DNA from: Ptiloglossa arizonensis
Taxonomy: Eukaryota > Arthropoda > Insecta > Hymenoptera > Colletidae
Direction: 5' to 3'
DNA: 64,000 bases
Assembly: GCF_051014685.1 (NCBI RefSeq)
Contig: NC_135048.1
Coordinates: forward strand, 27,236,543-27,300,542
Shown here: positions 37,180 through 49,020 of the stretch, one piece after another
Numbering within the stretch: the stretch's first letter is position 1
Layout: the number at the start of each line of letters is the position of its first letter
Made by a program: the position numbers and the translations under genes
The notes under the pieces: generated by a model
What the model saw: the letters and a program-made list of their open reading frames with translations, nothing else
Database searches by the model: none
Told to the model about the DNA's origin: nothing

Positions 37180-38480
37180 TTAAATTTTACGAATTCGTAA
37201 TTCTAAACATCTGAATGTCGATCGAAAACATCCTAATTTCGGCCCAACCTGTAAAATTTTACAAAAATCACGAATTCTGTGAATCTATCGTTGATAAAAA
37301 TACATATCGTTCAATCCTGGTCTAACCTTCAAAATTTCTCCAAAGTCGAAAGTCTTGTGAATTCACCGTTGATAAAAATACATACTCGTCAATTCTTTCC
37401 TGATGTGAAAAATTTACCTAGAATCATGAATTCTGTAAATCTATCGTTAATAAAAATACATAACCCTCAATGCTAGTCTAATCTTTAAAATTTCCCCAAA
37501 ATTGAGAACCTTGTGAATCAACTATTGATGAAAATTCATACTCCTCAATTCTAGTCTAACCTAAAAAATTTCTCCAAAATCTAGGATCTTGTGAAGCCAC
37601 CATTGATAAAAATACACACTCCTCAATTCTACAATATTCTAATCTGAAAACTTTCCCTAGAATCCTAAATTCTGTAAATCTATCGCTAATAAAAATACAT
37701 AATCCTCAATTCTAGTCTAACCTAAAAAATTTCTCCAAAATCTAGGACCTTGTGAATCCATCGCTAATAAAAATAAATACCCCTCAATCCTAGCCTAATC
37801 TTCAAAATTTCCCCAAAATCGAGAACCTTGTGAAGCCACCATTGATAAAAATACACACTCCTCAATTCTACAATATTCTAATCTGAAAAGTTTCCCTAGA
37901 ATCATGAATTCTATAAATCTATCGCTAATAAAAATACATAACCCTCAATTCTACTCTAACCTCCAAAATTTCCCCAAAATCGAGAACCTTGTGAATCAAT
38001 TATCGATAAAAATACACAACCCTCAATCTTAATCTAACCTTAAAAATTTCCCCAAAATCGAGAACCTTGTGAATCAATTATCGATAAAAATACACAACCC
38101 TCAATTTTAATCTAACCTTCAAACTTTCCCCAAAATCGAGAACCTTGTGAATCAATTATCGATAAAAATCCACAACCATCAATCCTACTCTAACCTTCAA
38201 AATTTCCCGAAAATCGAGAACCTTGTGAATCAATTATCGATAAAAATACACAACCCTCAATCTTAATCCAACCCTCAAAATTTCCCCAAAATTGTTAACC
38301 TTATGAATCAATTATCGATAAAAATACACAACCCTCAATCTTAATCCAACCCTCAAAATTTCCCCAAAATTGTTAACCTTATGAATCAATTATCGATAAA
38401 AATCCACAACCCTCAATCTTAATCTAACCTTCAAAATTTCCCCAAAATCAAGAATCTTGCGAATCCACCATGGATAAAAA
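37180..38480. repeat. 78 bp tandem array, about 17 units
   Basis: 'gataaaaatacac' recurs with a 78 bp period (for example 37293, 37371, and 38005, 38083, 38161, 38239). Shared words are 'ccttgtgaatcaattatc', 'ccctcaatcttaatctaacc' and 'aaaatttccccaaaatcgag'. Units on the right are nearly identical; those on the left are more diverged. This suggests recent expansion at the right end. No coding value. Confidence 0.95.
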
Positions 38481-38490
38481 TACTCGATCG

Positions 38491-38904
38491 TTATTTTCTC
38501 TCCAAGCTGTACAGTTTCACGAAACTCTTGGGGTAGACTTCGTCAGTCCCGTGACGGTCGATGACGTTGTCGTTAACATCACCTCCTTCGTGGAGGTCCA
38601 CGCGCCAGGTTCGTTGATATTCCCCCGGCGGGAATGAAAGTTCCTGGGGCAGTCCTTTGTCGAGATCTAGGCACGGATCGTTCGCCGCGCGATAAATTTC
38701 GATCACGTGGGCCGCGAGGAGAACGTACCGACCACGGAACAAGGGGTTGAGTTTCGCCCAGCGCGGCGTGTCGGTGACCGGAATAATTAGGATCAACCGG
38801 GAAAGAAAATATCTAAGCCCGTCACGTAACCTGCCGGTTTCTAAAGGAGCAGCCACGGACACAAATGTATTCACAGTGGGGTGGTCCGAGCGTGCGGCTA
38901 CGAA
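38491..38904 (-). CDS. Unidentified protein-coding frame, possible terminal exon
   Basis: An open frame of 137 codons runs from just after a TGA (38905-38907) to a TAA at 38491-38493. It starts a few bases right of the 78 bp satellite. I do not recognise the product. It looks more coding than other frames here: in the last 95 codons I count 64 ending in G or C, although the region is AT-rich. The composition is balanced, with Trp, Cys, His and charged residues and no low-complexity runs. The C-terminus ends ...VKLYSLERK. There is no ATG, so an upstream exon would be needed. An AG that could be a splice acceptor lies about 17 codons into the frame, but its upstream pyrimidine tract is poor. 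A 3' UTR would run into the satellite. It could also be a pseudogene fragment or chance. Confidence 0.35.
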   Translation of the reverse strand, partial: FVAARSDHPTVNTFVSVAAPLETGRLRDGLRYFLSRLILIIPVTDTPRWAKLNPLFRGRYVLLAAHVIEIYRAANDPCLDLDKGLPQELSFPPGEYQRTWRVDLHEGGDVNDNVIDRHGTDEVYPKSFVKLYSLERK

Positions 38905-40224
38905 TCAAAAGACATTACCACAAAGGACCGCGGAAACGGCCCTTCAAAGGGGGGCAAGCCGCGTCTTCACCGCTCACAATTAGGAAGCCGGATTAGTATA
39001 ATGAGTTTTCCTGCCGTTTACGTCTGAGATGCGTCGTCCATGGACTTCTAAATGTCGACCCGAAAACGACCGTTACCTACCCTACGTAAACAGGTTGCCG
39101 AGAGCAAAGATCGGGGAGCTTTTCCAACGAGAGGATTTTCCATGCCGGAGTGCCGGAAAATAAAATCTTGCGGATCCGTGCCCGTGAGTGCAGCCCTTTT
39201 CTTCGACCCTCTTGGGTTTCACGGTTACGTACAGGCTTTGCGACCGTGTGCGATAGTTTGAAGTCGATTAATTCGCCACTGGGAAATGTACACTGAAGTG
39301 TGTCATGGGTGGGTATCTAGAGTGGAGGTAATCGGTTCGTTACGAGAGTAACGAGTAGTGTTATTATTATGTGATTTTGTAAATTGTAGAATTATGAGAG
39401 TGATTGATTCATCGTTAGAAGAGGAGTATTCGTTTCACGATTGGAAAGTGTTGAAATAAATAAAACGACATTTTTCGTTTGTGGAATTCTCGATGAAAAG
39501 TTTTTCATCCATACCCTCCCTCTGATCTTAAGTTCGTAAGTTTTGTGGGTATTAAAGTAGGAGTTACTATTGAATAAAAATGGAGCTGAAAGAAGGACAA
39601 TCGTCTTCCAGAAGGTGGATCAATGTTTTGCTTCCTTTTGCTCGCGTGAATGGACTCGCGAGACAATTCTGATACAGGAATTCTGTTCTTTGTTGATACG
39701 ATGTTCGAAACGTGAGGTTTTATGGTGAGATATCGAGAAAAAAATGTGAATCGAATCGAAGGAATCGGTCGACGGTTCAAATAACGCTGTTCGAATCCAG
39801 CTAAACGATCAGGGTGCAAAATATTTCGATACCTAAGCGTTCGAACGCTACTGAAGAATCACCGATGTCTTGGCAGTCCTAATACGTGTGTTGTACCTGT
39901 ATCCTCGAACACGTGCGTTCGAGGCTCACTCGGCTCGCATTGTTCCCGCGAAGAAACGTAATAACCGGTGCGATCGTCTAATATTAGTGTTTTGCGGTCG
40001 GTAATAGGTGTAACCTACGTGCAAACTACAAGCTTGGAAACCTTGTGGCGTTTCGACTAACGAGGGGCTCGCGCGCTTCTATTGAAATCGATCGATTCCC
40101 CAGAATCCAGGAACTTTCGTTTTCGACGACGCGACACCGTTACCGCAGAATCGGAATTGCTGACCAGGTTAGGGGAACATAATGGTCACGAGGTGGAGTT
40201 TCATGGTAACCTAGAACGGAAGAT
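38905..40224. other. Unique DNA, no supported gene
   Basis: Non-repetitive, moderately CpG-rich DNA. A plus frame at 39052-39261 and a minus frame at 39505-39819 lack recognisable similarity. If the minus-strand frame at 38491-38904 is an exon, its upstream exons or promoter could lie here. Confidence 0.35.
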
Positions 40225-41190
40225 TTCTTTCTCTTTCACTCGTTTACTCACTTTACTTTCTCATTTATTCACTTATTTATTCATTTCCTACTCACATGCT
40301 CATTTGCTCATCTGCTCATCTACTCATTTGCTGGTTTACTCACTTACTCACTTAGTCACTTAGTCACTTATTCACTTAGTCACTTGCTCACTTAGTCACT
40401 TCATCATTCATCCATCACTTACTCATTCATCAATTTATATTCATTTACTCACTCATCAATTTATACTCACCTACTTACTCATCAATTTATATTCACTTAC
40501 TCGTTTATTCACTTACTCACTTACGCACTTACTCACTCACTTACTCTCTCTCTCTCATTCTTTCACACATTCTCTTACACATTTACTCTCTCTCATTTTT
40601 TCACTCATTCACTTTCTACCCTCTTCCTCTCTCACTATCTTACTCTTTCAGTTACTCACTTACTACTCTTTCATTCTCTCACTTACCCACTCACTTACTA
40701 TTCTTTTATTCTCTCATTTACTCACTTGCGACTTTTTCATTCTCTCACTTACTCACTTACTCACTACTCTTTCATTCTCTCACCTACTCACTTACTACTC
40801 TTTTATTCTCTCACTTATTCACTCACTTACTACTCTTTTATTCTCTTACTTACTCACATTCACTCACTTACTACTCTTTCATTCTCTCAATTATTCACTC
40901 ACTTACTACTCTTTTATTCTCTTACTTACTCACATTCACTCACTTACTACTCTTTCATTCTTTCACTTATTCACTCACTTACTACTCTTTTATTCTCTCA
41001 TTTACTCACTTACTACTCTTTTATTCTCTTACTTACTCACATTCACTCACTTACTACTCTTTTATTCTCTTACTTACTCACATTCACTCACTTACTACTC
41101 TTTCATTCTCTCACTTATTCACTCACTTACTACTCTTTTATTCTCTCACTTACACACTTACTACTCTTTCATTCTTTCCCTTACTCACTC
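40225..41190 (+). repeat. Pyrimidine-rich 'CTCACTTACTAC' array
   Basis: Built from 'actcactta' words. From 40700 to 41170 a compound unit 'cttactactctttcattctc' plus 'tcacttattcact' recurs with 30-60 bp spacing and a longer block repeating near 40850, 40920 and 41040. It creates a 229-codon Ser/Leu/Thr/Tyr frame (40726-41415), the second-longest open frame in the window, which is a repeat artefact. Confidence 0.92.
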
Positions 41191-41689
41191 GCTCGTTCTT
41201 CCTCTCCCCTATCTTTCCAAAGAGAAAGCAAAAATGCTCTGTCTCTCTCGTTCATTCTCTTTCTATCTCTCCCCCTCCCCCCGCTCTCTCTTAATTCGTC
41301 GAGCCGCGGAGAAGCTTTCAGTGGCGCGGCCATAACAGCAATTTCCACTACGGTTTTTTGCCCGGGACCAACCACGGCGATCCCGCTTGGCCATCGTCGT
41401 ACAGTCTCGCCGTAGGAGATCGGTTGCATGGAAATGCAGCCGTGTTTCAAACGAGGACGGCTTCGTCCGCTCGCGGAAGCGGCATCGCGCGCGTCGACGC
41501 GTATCGACCGCGCGGAAAAACCGCGGACTTCTTCGTAATCGCACCGTGAAGCGATATCTGCGGCGACAGGGGATTTCCTGGTCTTCTTGTCTACTCCCGT
41601 GTACCATCCCCCCCCAGAGAACAGATAAACGCAACGCGTGGTAGATTGTTTTGGAATCCGTGCAAAAACCTCCAAGTCGGTTCATTAAG
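41191..41689. other. GC-rich unique DNA
   Basis: CpG-rich 500 bp island between a simple array and AT-rich repeats. Frames are open on both strands (for example minus 41181-41675 and 41263-41685) with Arg-rich translations typical of GC-rich noncoding DNA. No recognised domain. Confidence 0.35.
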
Positions 41690-42700
41690 AGTGTAATATA
41701 TTATCTCGAGAGTTTGCGAACATCCCACGGTTCGAAACGAAGCTTTTTAAGCTCGAATGTGGATAATTGAGGGGGGAGAAGAAAACCATCCAGGTCGATT
41801 GAACGATTTTAGAACTCGAATCGAAGGTTTTGGATACACCCGGTGGCAGCCTCTCTTGTAAGTTATGCACGTTGTAGGAAGAATAGTTATATAGTTGTTA
41901 GATAGTCGTTGGATAGTTGTATAGGTGTTTGAACAAACAGAGATTACCTGCACAGAAGATACTGAGTTGTTCGAAAAGTCATTTCGTTTTCCAAAATGGA
42001 GAATATATAATTTAATAAAATGTTTATACAGTCCAAAAAGATCGTGTTTCATTTTCACCAAAAAAAATAAAATGACTTTTCGAACAACCCAATATAATGG
42101 GCGAAGTAAAAAGTTTTGAGCGTTTTTCGTTAGATGGCTTTAACGAGCCATATTACACGTTTAGTGCTTATATGTTCTTCGTAAAAAAATATCGACGACC
42201 TTGAAAATATAAGAAGAGCGAGTAGAAGACATTGAGAAGAATTTTGTTGAAAAGAGAGAAGGCTTTGTTCGATCGAGACACCCTGTATACAAGAGTTGCA
42301 GTTTGTCGAACGTCCCACGGTTTGCAAGGAAGCTTTTTAAGGTTAAATGTGGATAATTGATGGGAGGGCCGATGTAAATTGAACGCTCGTAGAATTTGAA
42401 TCGAAGGTTATGAGCACTCGGAGGCGTGCTCACCTCGAATATCCATTAAATTATGCATTTCACGAAGAATTGTTATACACAAGTGTTGCAGTTTTCGAAA
42501 TATCACGCGGCTCGGAAGGAAGCTTTTTCGAGGTTAAATGTGGATAATTGGGAGGGCGATGGGGGGAAGCAAGGTGAACTTAGCGCTCGTAAAATTCGAA
42601 TCGAAGGTTTTGTATACTCGTAAGCACCCTGACAAGCTCGCCTTGAATATCGAATAAATCGTGCACTGTACGAAAAGATTGTTACGTACAAACGTTGCAC
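41690..42700. repeat. Three degenerate ~190 bp repeat copies
   Basis: Copies begin near 41710, 42300 and 42495. Shared words are 'aggaagctttttaaggtt', 'aatgtggataattga', 'aatcgaaggttttg' and a 'tgcac..tacgaagaat' tail. Copies 2 and 3 are adjacent with a period of about 195 bp. Copy 1 is separated from copy 2 by a MITE and a further 200 bp. Identity is about 70% by eye, older than the other arrays. Confidence 0.7.
41962..42092 (+). mobile_element. Mariner-type MITE, copy 2
   Basis: 131 bp with ends 'ctgagttgttcgaaaagtca' and, reverse-complemented from the right, 'ttgggttgttcgaaaagtca'. TA flanks both sides (41960-41961 and 42093-42094). The interior 'aatatataatttaataaaat' and 'gatcgtgtttcattttcacc' matches copy 3 in the same orientation. 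Non-autonomous. Confidence 0.9.
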
Positions 42701-44169
42701 GATTTCGGGGGTATCATTAAGCGGGGCATGTAGTACTCGTTCTCTAGATGGCGCGCACCTCCGCGTCTTCGATCTTTTCGGACCAGGTGATTTCGCATAA
42801 TTGGCCATAACCTCCATAAAAGTAAACATTTTTTAACCAAATTTAATGCACGCGTTACTCAATGTCCGCACTTTCGAATAAATGTATTCGGGGAAAAAAA
42901 GAAACATGTTGTATGTTTCTCTCAACCCTGTTGTATCCCCTCCAGAACGAAGTAACCCTCGAAAAGCGAAGTGTCGATTAATTTACATTATAAAAGTGTA
43001 TAAATTTACATTTAGGGACAATACATGGAACGAAGACACGTGAAGGTGAAGCGTTATCTGTAGCACAGCGGAAGCGGCTACTCGATTAGGCGAAGCAGCA
43101 CAGAGCGAACAAAGCGTGCTCCCCCTTTATGCAGATTCAAGGACACATATACTTCACTACAACACACCGTGTACTGTCCGTGAATCGCTTGATGGCACCT
43201 CCCACTTATTCCCACCATTGACCCATTCACTTTCTTCGTTGTTCGCTTCGATCGGAATACATGAGTCTTTCGACAAATATTTACACGTAAATATCCAAAT
43301 AATAAACCAAATCTCAAAATTAAATCCGCGTTCCCTCCATGTGCAATCGAGCGATTCGCGTACTGTACAAGTAGCAGCCCAAGGCGGGAATTTCAAACGT
43401 GTTTCGCACAATTGGTAATAACTTTCGTAAAAATAAACATTTTTCGACCAAATTTAACCTACACCTGACTCGATGTTCGTACATTTAAATAAATGTACTT
43501 GGAAGAAAAAGAAATGTTTAAAAGGTGGTCTGTTCGTTCCCTCGAATGAAAGAAGAGCGTTGTCAAAAATGGCCGCCACGGAGTGCAAGAAGCGTGTAAA
43601 TCGTAACGGGGTGGTGGTTCGCGCACATCGAATGCGAGGTACGGGGCACCATGAAGGGGGCGAACGCACGACGAGGAGAGGGCAGAGTCGTTAGGCGCCT
43701 CGGGGCACCGCCGCCATATTTTATTACTTAAACGGCATGCCGGGTAGGTTGTTTGTTGGTTAAACAAGGAATTAATGCCGCGGTAATCTGTCATTATGGA
43801 TACTCCGTGCAGGAGGACCCGTAGTTGCATGCCGTTCTCATCCTACCCAATCGCTCTCGTTCCCCACCCCCTCTCCCCTCTCGCGCCCTCCCACCCCTTC
43901 CACTTAACCCCACCGTTTCGCTTCGCTGTTCGCATAATTTCCGATCGGTTCCTCGAACGAAAGCAAAAAAGACGCTGAGTAGAGACCGCCTGGGTAGGAG
44001 TAACGTAAAACTACACGGTAGTTGATCGTCTAACGACAGTTGACACTTTCGAAAACGGAACGATAAAAATCCGAGGAGCTCGAAACAATTGCGAGAGTTT
44101 TACTCGGTTCGTTTTATTTAACGTAGTTATTCCAACGGAACGAAACACGGGGATTGGAAGAGAAATAGA
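42701..44169. other. Mostly unique DNA with a duplicated ~120 bp segment
   Basis: Segments at about 42785-42905 and 43400-43515 share 'ataattgg/acaattgg', 'cataaaagtaaacattttt', 'accaaatttaa' and 'aaataaatgtact/ttc', about 75% alike. Between them is the inverted-repeat element at 43164-43375. From 43520 on the sequence is CpG-rich, with frames on both strands and a C-rich stretch at 43860-43910. No supported gene. Confidence 0.5.
43164..43375. mobile_element. Candidate 210 bp element with imperfect inverted ends
   Basis: The left end has 'gtactgtccgtgaatcgctt'. The reverse complement of the right end has 'gtacagtacgcgaatcgctc', about 80% alike over 30 bp. No clear target-site duplication is visible. 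It may be a small DNA-transposon derivative or a simple inverted duplication. Confidence 0.4.
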
Positions 44170-45040
44170 ATTGAAAACGGTGTCGCAGTAAATGGAGTAG
44201 GTTTCGCGAAAGTTCGTTTGTGACGTAACCTTACTTTGGCAGTGTTCGTAGTGACGCGCCATTTTTAAATTCTGTATTGGTTTTGAAAGATACAAACTGA
44301 AAATAAATATATAGATTGTGTTTTATGTAAATGGAGTAGGTTTTGCGAAAGTTGGTCTGTAACATAACCTTACTTTGGCAATGTTCGTAGTGACGCGCCA
44401 TTTTTAAATTCTTTACTCACTTTGAGACATATAAACTGAAAATAAATATATAAATTGTGTTTTATGCAAATGGAGTAGGTTTGGCAAATGTTAATCTGTA
44501 ACATAACCTTACTTTGGCAATGCTCGTACTGACGCGCCATTTTTAAATTCTTTACTCGTTTTGAGACATATAAACTGAAAATAAGTATATAAATTATGTT
44601 CTACGTAAATGGAGTAGGTTTTGCAAAAGTTAATCTGCAACATAACCTTACTTTGGCAATGCTCGTACTGACGCGCCATTTTTAAATTCTTTACTCGTTT
44701 TGAGACATATAAATTGAAAATAAGTATATAAATTATGTTCTACGTAAATGGAGTAGGTTTGGCAAATGTTAATCTGTAACATAACCTTACTTTGGTAATG
44801 CTCGTAGTAACGCGCCATTTTTAAATTCTTTACTCACTTTGAGAGCAAGAAGAGGGGGATACACACTGAAAATAAATATATAAATCGTGTTTCATGTAAA
44901 TGGAGTAGATTTTACGAAAGTCAGTTAGTAACATAACCTTACTTTGGCAATGCCCCTAGTAACGCGCTATTTTTAAATTCTTCACTCGTTTCGAGAGATA
45001 TAAACCGAAAACAAACATATAAATTGTGTTCTATAAATTC
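44170..45040. repeat. ~139 bp tandem array, six units
   Basis: 'aaatggagtaggttt' or a variant occurs at about 44190, 44329, 44467, 44607, 44746 and 44898. Shared words are 'cataaccttactttggcaat', 'gtgacgcgccatttttaaat' and 'gaaaataaatatataaatt'. One unit near 44850 has a 14 bp insertion containing 'gcaagaagaggggg'. Confidence 0.95.
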
Positions 45041-45589
45041 GATGCGATTATTTCGTAAGAAACGTAAGAGATATTTATTCTTTTGCAACGCTTAACGTTT
45101 CCTTAAGTAGTCAACTATCGGTGCGTTCAGCTTAGCGAAGAAACCGCGGGAAAATCAACGTCGTGCGCGTCGCTCGATACGCGCGAACCGTGTCACTCGA
45201 GGCGCGACGCCTTTGGCGATCCATCATCGAAAATGCCAACGAATGAATAATGGACGAATCAATGTTGTCATCCCGAACTCTCCGCGCGGAGTTGTCGAGT
45301 GTCTCCGGATGAATCGCGAGCCTCGTATCGCGCGAACTTTCCGATCGATCTTCGAACGCACCCAAACGCGGATGAAACTGTCACGAAGTGGGTTTCCTCT
45401 CGGGCCGGGTGATAAAGATCGATTCTTTTTCCACGGTTTCTCAAAGTTTACGGTTTCGAGGACACGTGTTTCGAACGATACGTAAAAATTCGAAAAACCG
45501 ACGAAGATACAAGCGTTCAAGTGGAACGATGGGAAACTTCGAACGCGTTTCTCTGGAATTGTATCCAGTACCTCGGAAACCGATCGAAC
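45041..45589. other. CpG-rich unique DNA
   Basis: Non-repetitive stretch with overlapping frames on both strands (45213-45485 plus, 45224-45520 minus). None is recognisable. Confidence 0.35.
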
Positions 45590-45960
45590 GACTTGAAATT
45601 TTGGTTACACGGTAAAGTAAATATTTTATTCAATTTATATCAATTTTGTTTTTATTTTATATAGTATAAAAGAACGTGTATTAATTGTGTGAAAATTCGT
45701 TTTATAGTCGAAGTATCGTTTTGGTGAATTTCCGGAGGTTTTCAATATTTCTAAAACTAATCGACTTGAAATTTTGATTACTCGTAAAGTGAACACTCAA
45801 TTTTCACCAAGAATGGAATTACCCCGATTTGGCTACAAATTTGTTTACAATGTAGAAAAAAGATACAAAAATTGTTCGAAAATTAGTTTTCACATTCCAA
45901 GTATCGCCATTTTGTACATTTCCGGAGGTTTTCGATGTTTTATTAATTGAGACGAATGTT
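45590..45960. repeat. ~185 bp degenerate direct duplication
   Basis: Two copies beginning 'cttgaaattttggttac' (45591) and 'cttgaaattttgattac' (45764). Both contain 'caattttg/aaatttg' and a 'aagtatcg' word, then 'atttccggaggttttc'. About 70% alike, an old duplication. Confidence 0.7.
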
Positions 45961-46529
45961 ACACTCGCATCGGAATAATAATCCGTTGGTATTTCTCTTT
46001 CCAATTACTAAACGAGGCTCAATCCTGTCCACCGATTACCGTGACATTTTCAGCACACGACGCTGTAATAATATTAATAACTCGTTCAACGTCGGGGTAA
46101 ATTGAACGATGAAATTCGTGTAATGTCTTCGCGAGTTTGTCGATCGGTAGAAAAAGTTTCGGCTTAATGTCTCGCGAACTTTCGTCCGAGGGAAAAAAAA
46201 TAGAAAAAATAAATAAATCTCGAGCGTTGCTCATTTTTCGTTTCGGGACACGAGAAAACCCCCTTAACGCCGCGATTACGCTTCCCTGTGGGCAATTACT
46301 CGGGCCCCTCGACGGCTATATCGCGCGATAATAATCGGCTATCCGTTGCGTATCTCGAGCGGCTTTGATGTTATTCAATTGGCAGGTCGTAGGTTCGTTG
46401 GTGCACGCGACTTGAAACGTATTCATTTAGGCGAAGCGGCGAGTTCGAACGTCAACTGGCAGGCACCGCGTGCGCGCCGATCGTCTCTAATCGTTTCTTT
46501 CGATCGATTCGTGGAACGTTGATAGAGTT
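45961..46529. other. Unique DNA, no supported gene
   Basis: Non-repetitive and partly CpG-rich. Short frames on both strands are unrecognised. Nothing else is seen. Confidence 0.35.
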
Positions 46530-47470
46530 CGAGACTTATCGATGTAACAAACAAAGGAATATCTACATAATAGTCGTCTTGGAGCCAGCTGTGTATTTTT
46601 ACGTTTACTTTTTTATCGAGTTCGAGAAATCTAAGGACTAAGCAAGGGAAATTGAGGTGAAGTGTTATGGATGATTGTTTAATTGAAATACCGGTTGTGA
46701 TACTATTGTAAGTCTGCTGAATCAATGATATAATAAACAAAAGAATATCAATGTAAAAATCGTCCTTTGACAAGCTGTGTAATATTACATTTATTTTTCA
46801 TCAAGTTTGAAAAATTTAAGGACGAAGCGAGGAAAATTAGAATAAAATGTTATGGATGATTGTTTATTTGAAAATACCGGCTGTGTGATACTATTGTGAG
46901 TATCCTGAATCAATGATATAATAAACAAAAGAATATCAAGGTAAAAATCGTCTTTCGACAAGCTGTGTAATGTTACATTTATTTTTTATCGAGTTTGGAA
47001 AATCTAAGGACGGAGCAAGGGAAATTGAGGTGAAGTGTTATGGATGATTGTTTAATTGAAAATATCGGTCGTGTGATACTATTGTGAGTATCCTGAATCA
47101 ATGATATAATAAACAAAAGAATATCAATGTAAAAATCGTCCTTTGACAAGCTGTGTAATGTTACATTTATTTTTGTTAAGTTTGAGAAATTTAAGGACGA
47201 AACGAGGAAAATTAGAATAAAATGTTATGGATGATTGTTTATTTGAAAATACCGGCTGTGTGATACCATTATAAGTCTCCTGAATCAACGATATAACAAA
47301 CAAAAGAATATCGACGTAATAGTCGTCCTGGAACAATCTTTATATCGTTACGTTTATTTTTGATCGAGTTTTGAACCGTCTTCGGAAAACCTAAGCACGA
47401 AGCAACAAAAATTAAGGTAAAGTGTTACGAATGATTGTTTAATCGTAAATACCAGTCGCGTGATAGCAAA
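46530..47470. repeat. ~187 bp tandem array, five units
   Basis: 'atggatgattgttta' or a variant occurs at 46667, 46852, 47040, 47227 and 47427 (periods 185, 188, 187, 200). Shared words are 'aacaaaagaatatcaatgta', 'acaagctgtgtaatgttaca' and 'aaaataccggctgtgtgata'. Two units contain a perfect 6 bp hairpin (gatact, attgtg, agtatc). The 1st, 3rd and 2nd, 4th units resemble each other most ('aggtgaagtgttatgg' against 'agaataaaatgttatgg'), an alternating dimer pattern. Confidence 0.94.
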
Positions 47471-49020
47471 TCTCCTGACAGACTTGTGGCCTTATGGTCG
47501 GAGCAATTAGAAAACGATTTTCCATGCGTTCTTTGTCCTCGAGTAAAATTTTCTTAATAAAACGATTTGAACACGTTCTACGGTTCTTCCTAACGATGAA
47601 GAATGACCTGAAATATAATATTTATAACCGAGTTCGGTCGTTAACGTCGAGCCAACGAGATGATTATTTTCGAGTTACTTTACCGAAGATAAGCCAAAAC
47701 AATATCGAGGCAAAGTGTCATTTAGAGGACAGTGTCGAGAACCAGGCATTAGACGAACCCAGGTCCAAGTAGCAATTAGATAAATCACGATACAAGCAGG
47801 TTAGGATCCTAATCAGCTGGATTCGAACCCTCTGCAACAAGGGGTCTGCTCTTCGTTCTTTTTTTTTTTCAAATACAAACGTGGAACTCTGACTCCGAGC
47901 TTCCTGTTCCACAAGTATGACGATTCGAACTAACAGAAGCAGTTGAAATTACCAGACCGATAGACGATGCCCTTTCCAAGTACACTCCCGTTCAGAAGTA
48001 TCGGGATACTCACCGAAAGTGACTCTAAAACTGTTACGAACTTATCCAGGAACTCGAAGAAACGCTCCACCGTTTTATACTCTCGTCGATGGAAGAAGTA
48101 ACGAAACGTGGACCAGCTGGAGAGAAATATTAAAACGTCGTCCAAAAGAAACTCGAATTTTGTCCATAAAAAAAAGCTTCTTGAAAATACCGTAAAAAAG
48201 TCGAGAAAAAATTGCATCGAAATTACGACACAAAATCGTACGTTCCACGAGTTTTTCATTCTTGCTCGTTGCCTGTCAACCTCGACGCAACAAACGAACC
48301 TTCGTCGACTCGACTCGTTGTTTTGACAGAACACGACCTGTCAGCCCTGTTACCCCGTCCCTGACAACGATCACCTCACTCCCAACCCTCCCTCTTCTTC
48401 AACGTTCGTTTACTTATCACGAAACACGCGACCGGTCTGGATTACCGTATCGTAGGTGATTAACACGTTCGTTAACGATCACGGGTGTTTGGAAGCTTCT
48501 TCGACAGGTTCGGGACAAAGTGGACGGTCCATCGGCTCGTTAGAAAACGTCACGGAAATAATCTCGCCTCGCGGTCGATGGTATCGGGATCATCGTCGGT
48601 CGGCTAATTGCGGTGAACAAGCGGTCGCCTCTAAACGCAGGAAATAATGCATTTCGTGCGGCGAGTCGATCGGTCATCTTATTACGTTGGCTGACCAACG
48701 AGGGATGAGTAGGTATGACTAAGGTGGTCGGATCGGGACCAGACAATTTAATTGTTCGAACTTAAATGGAGAGCAGCTGCCTTCTCCCGCCTAACAAGCC
48801 GGTAATAACCCGGCTCCGGGGCTGATCCCCTCTTTGTCCGACTCGCGCGTTCCCCCACCACCGCCGCCACGACCGCGGCGCACTCGTTCGTTCGTCGTCG
48901 GTTCGCCCGAACTCGGGAACCCGAACTCGGGCCCGTGACGCCCGTGACCCTGACGTCGGATCGGAACCAGCACGGGTGAAGCTCTGTCCAGTGAAACAGC
49001 AGGTGCTTCCGTCGTGGAAA
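47471..49020. other. Unique DNA with a possible Tc1-type end
   Basis: Non-repetitive. A minus frame at 47930-48334 is Phe-rich and unrecognised. Around 47988-48014 the words 'actcccgttcagaagtatcg' then 'ggatact' resemble Tc1-family terminal repeats, but no partner end was found. Positions 48640-49000 are CpG-rich. No supported gene. Confidence 0.35.

Noticed and set aside
40726..41415. 229-codon + frame
   Set aside because: Encoded by ctcacttactac repeats; no domain or initiation context.
47800..47860. Possible tRNA on the minus strand because of ggttcgaatcc (box B-like) near 47818-47830
   Set aside because: The bases around it cannot form a T-stem and no matching A box or acceptor stem is present.
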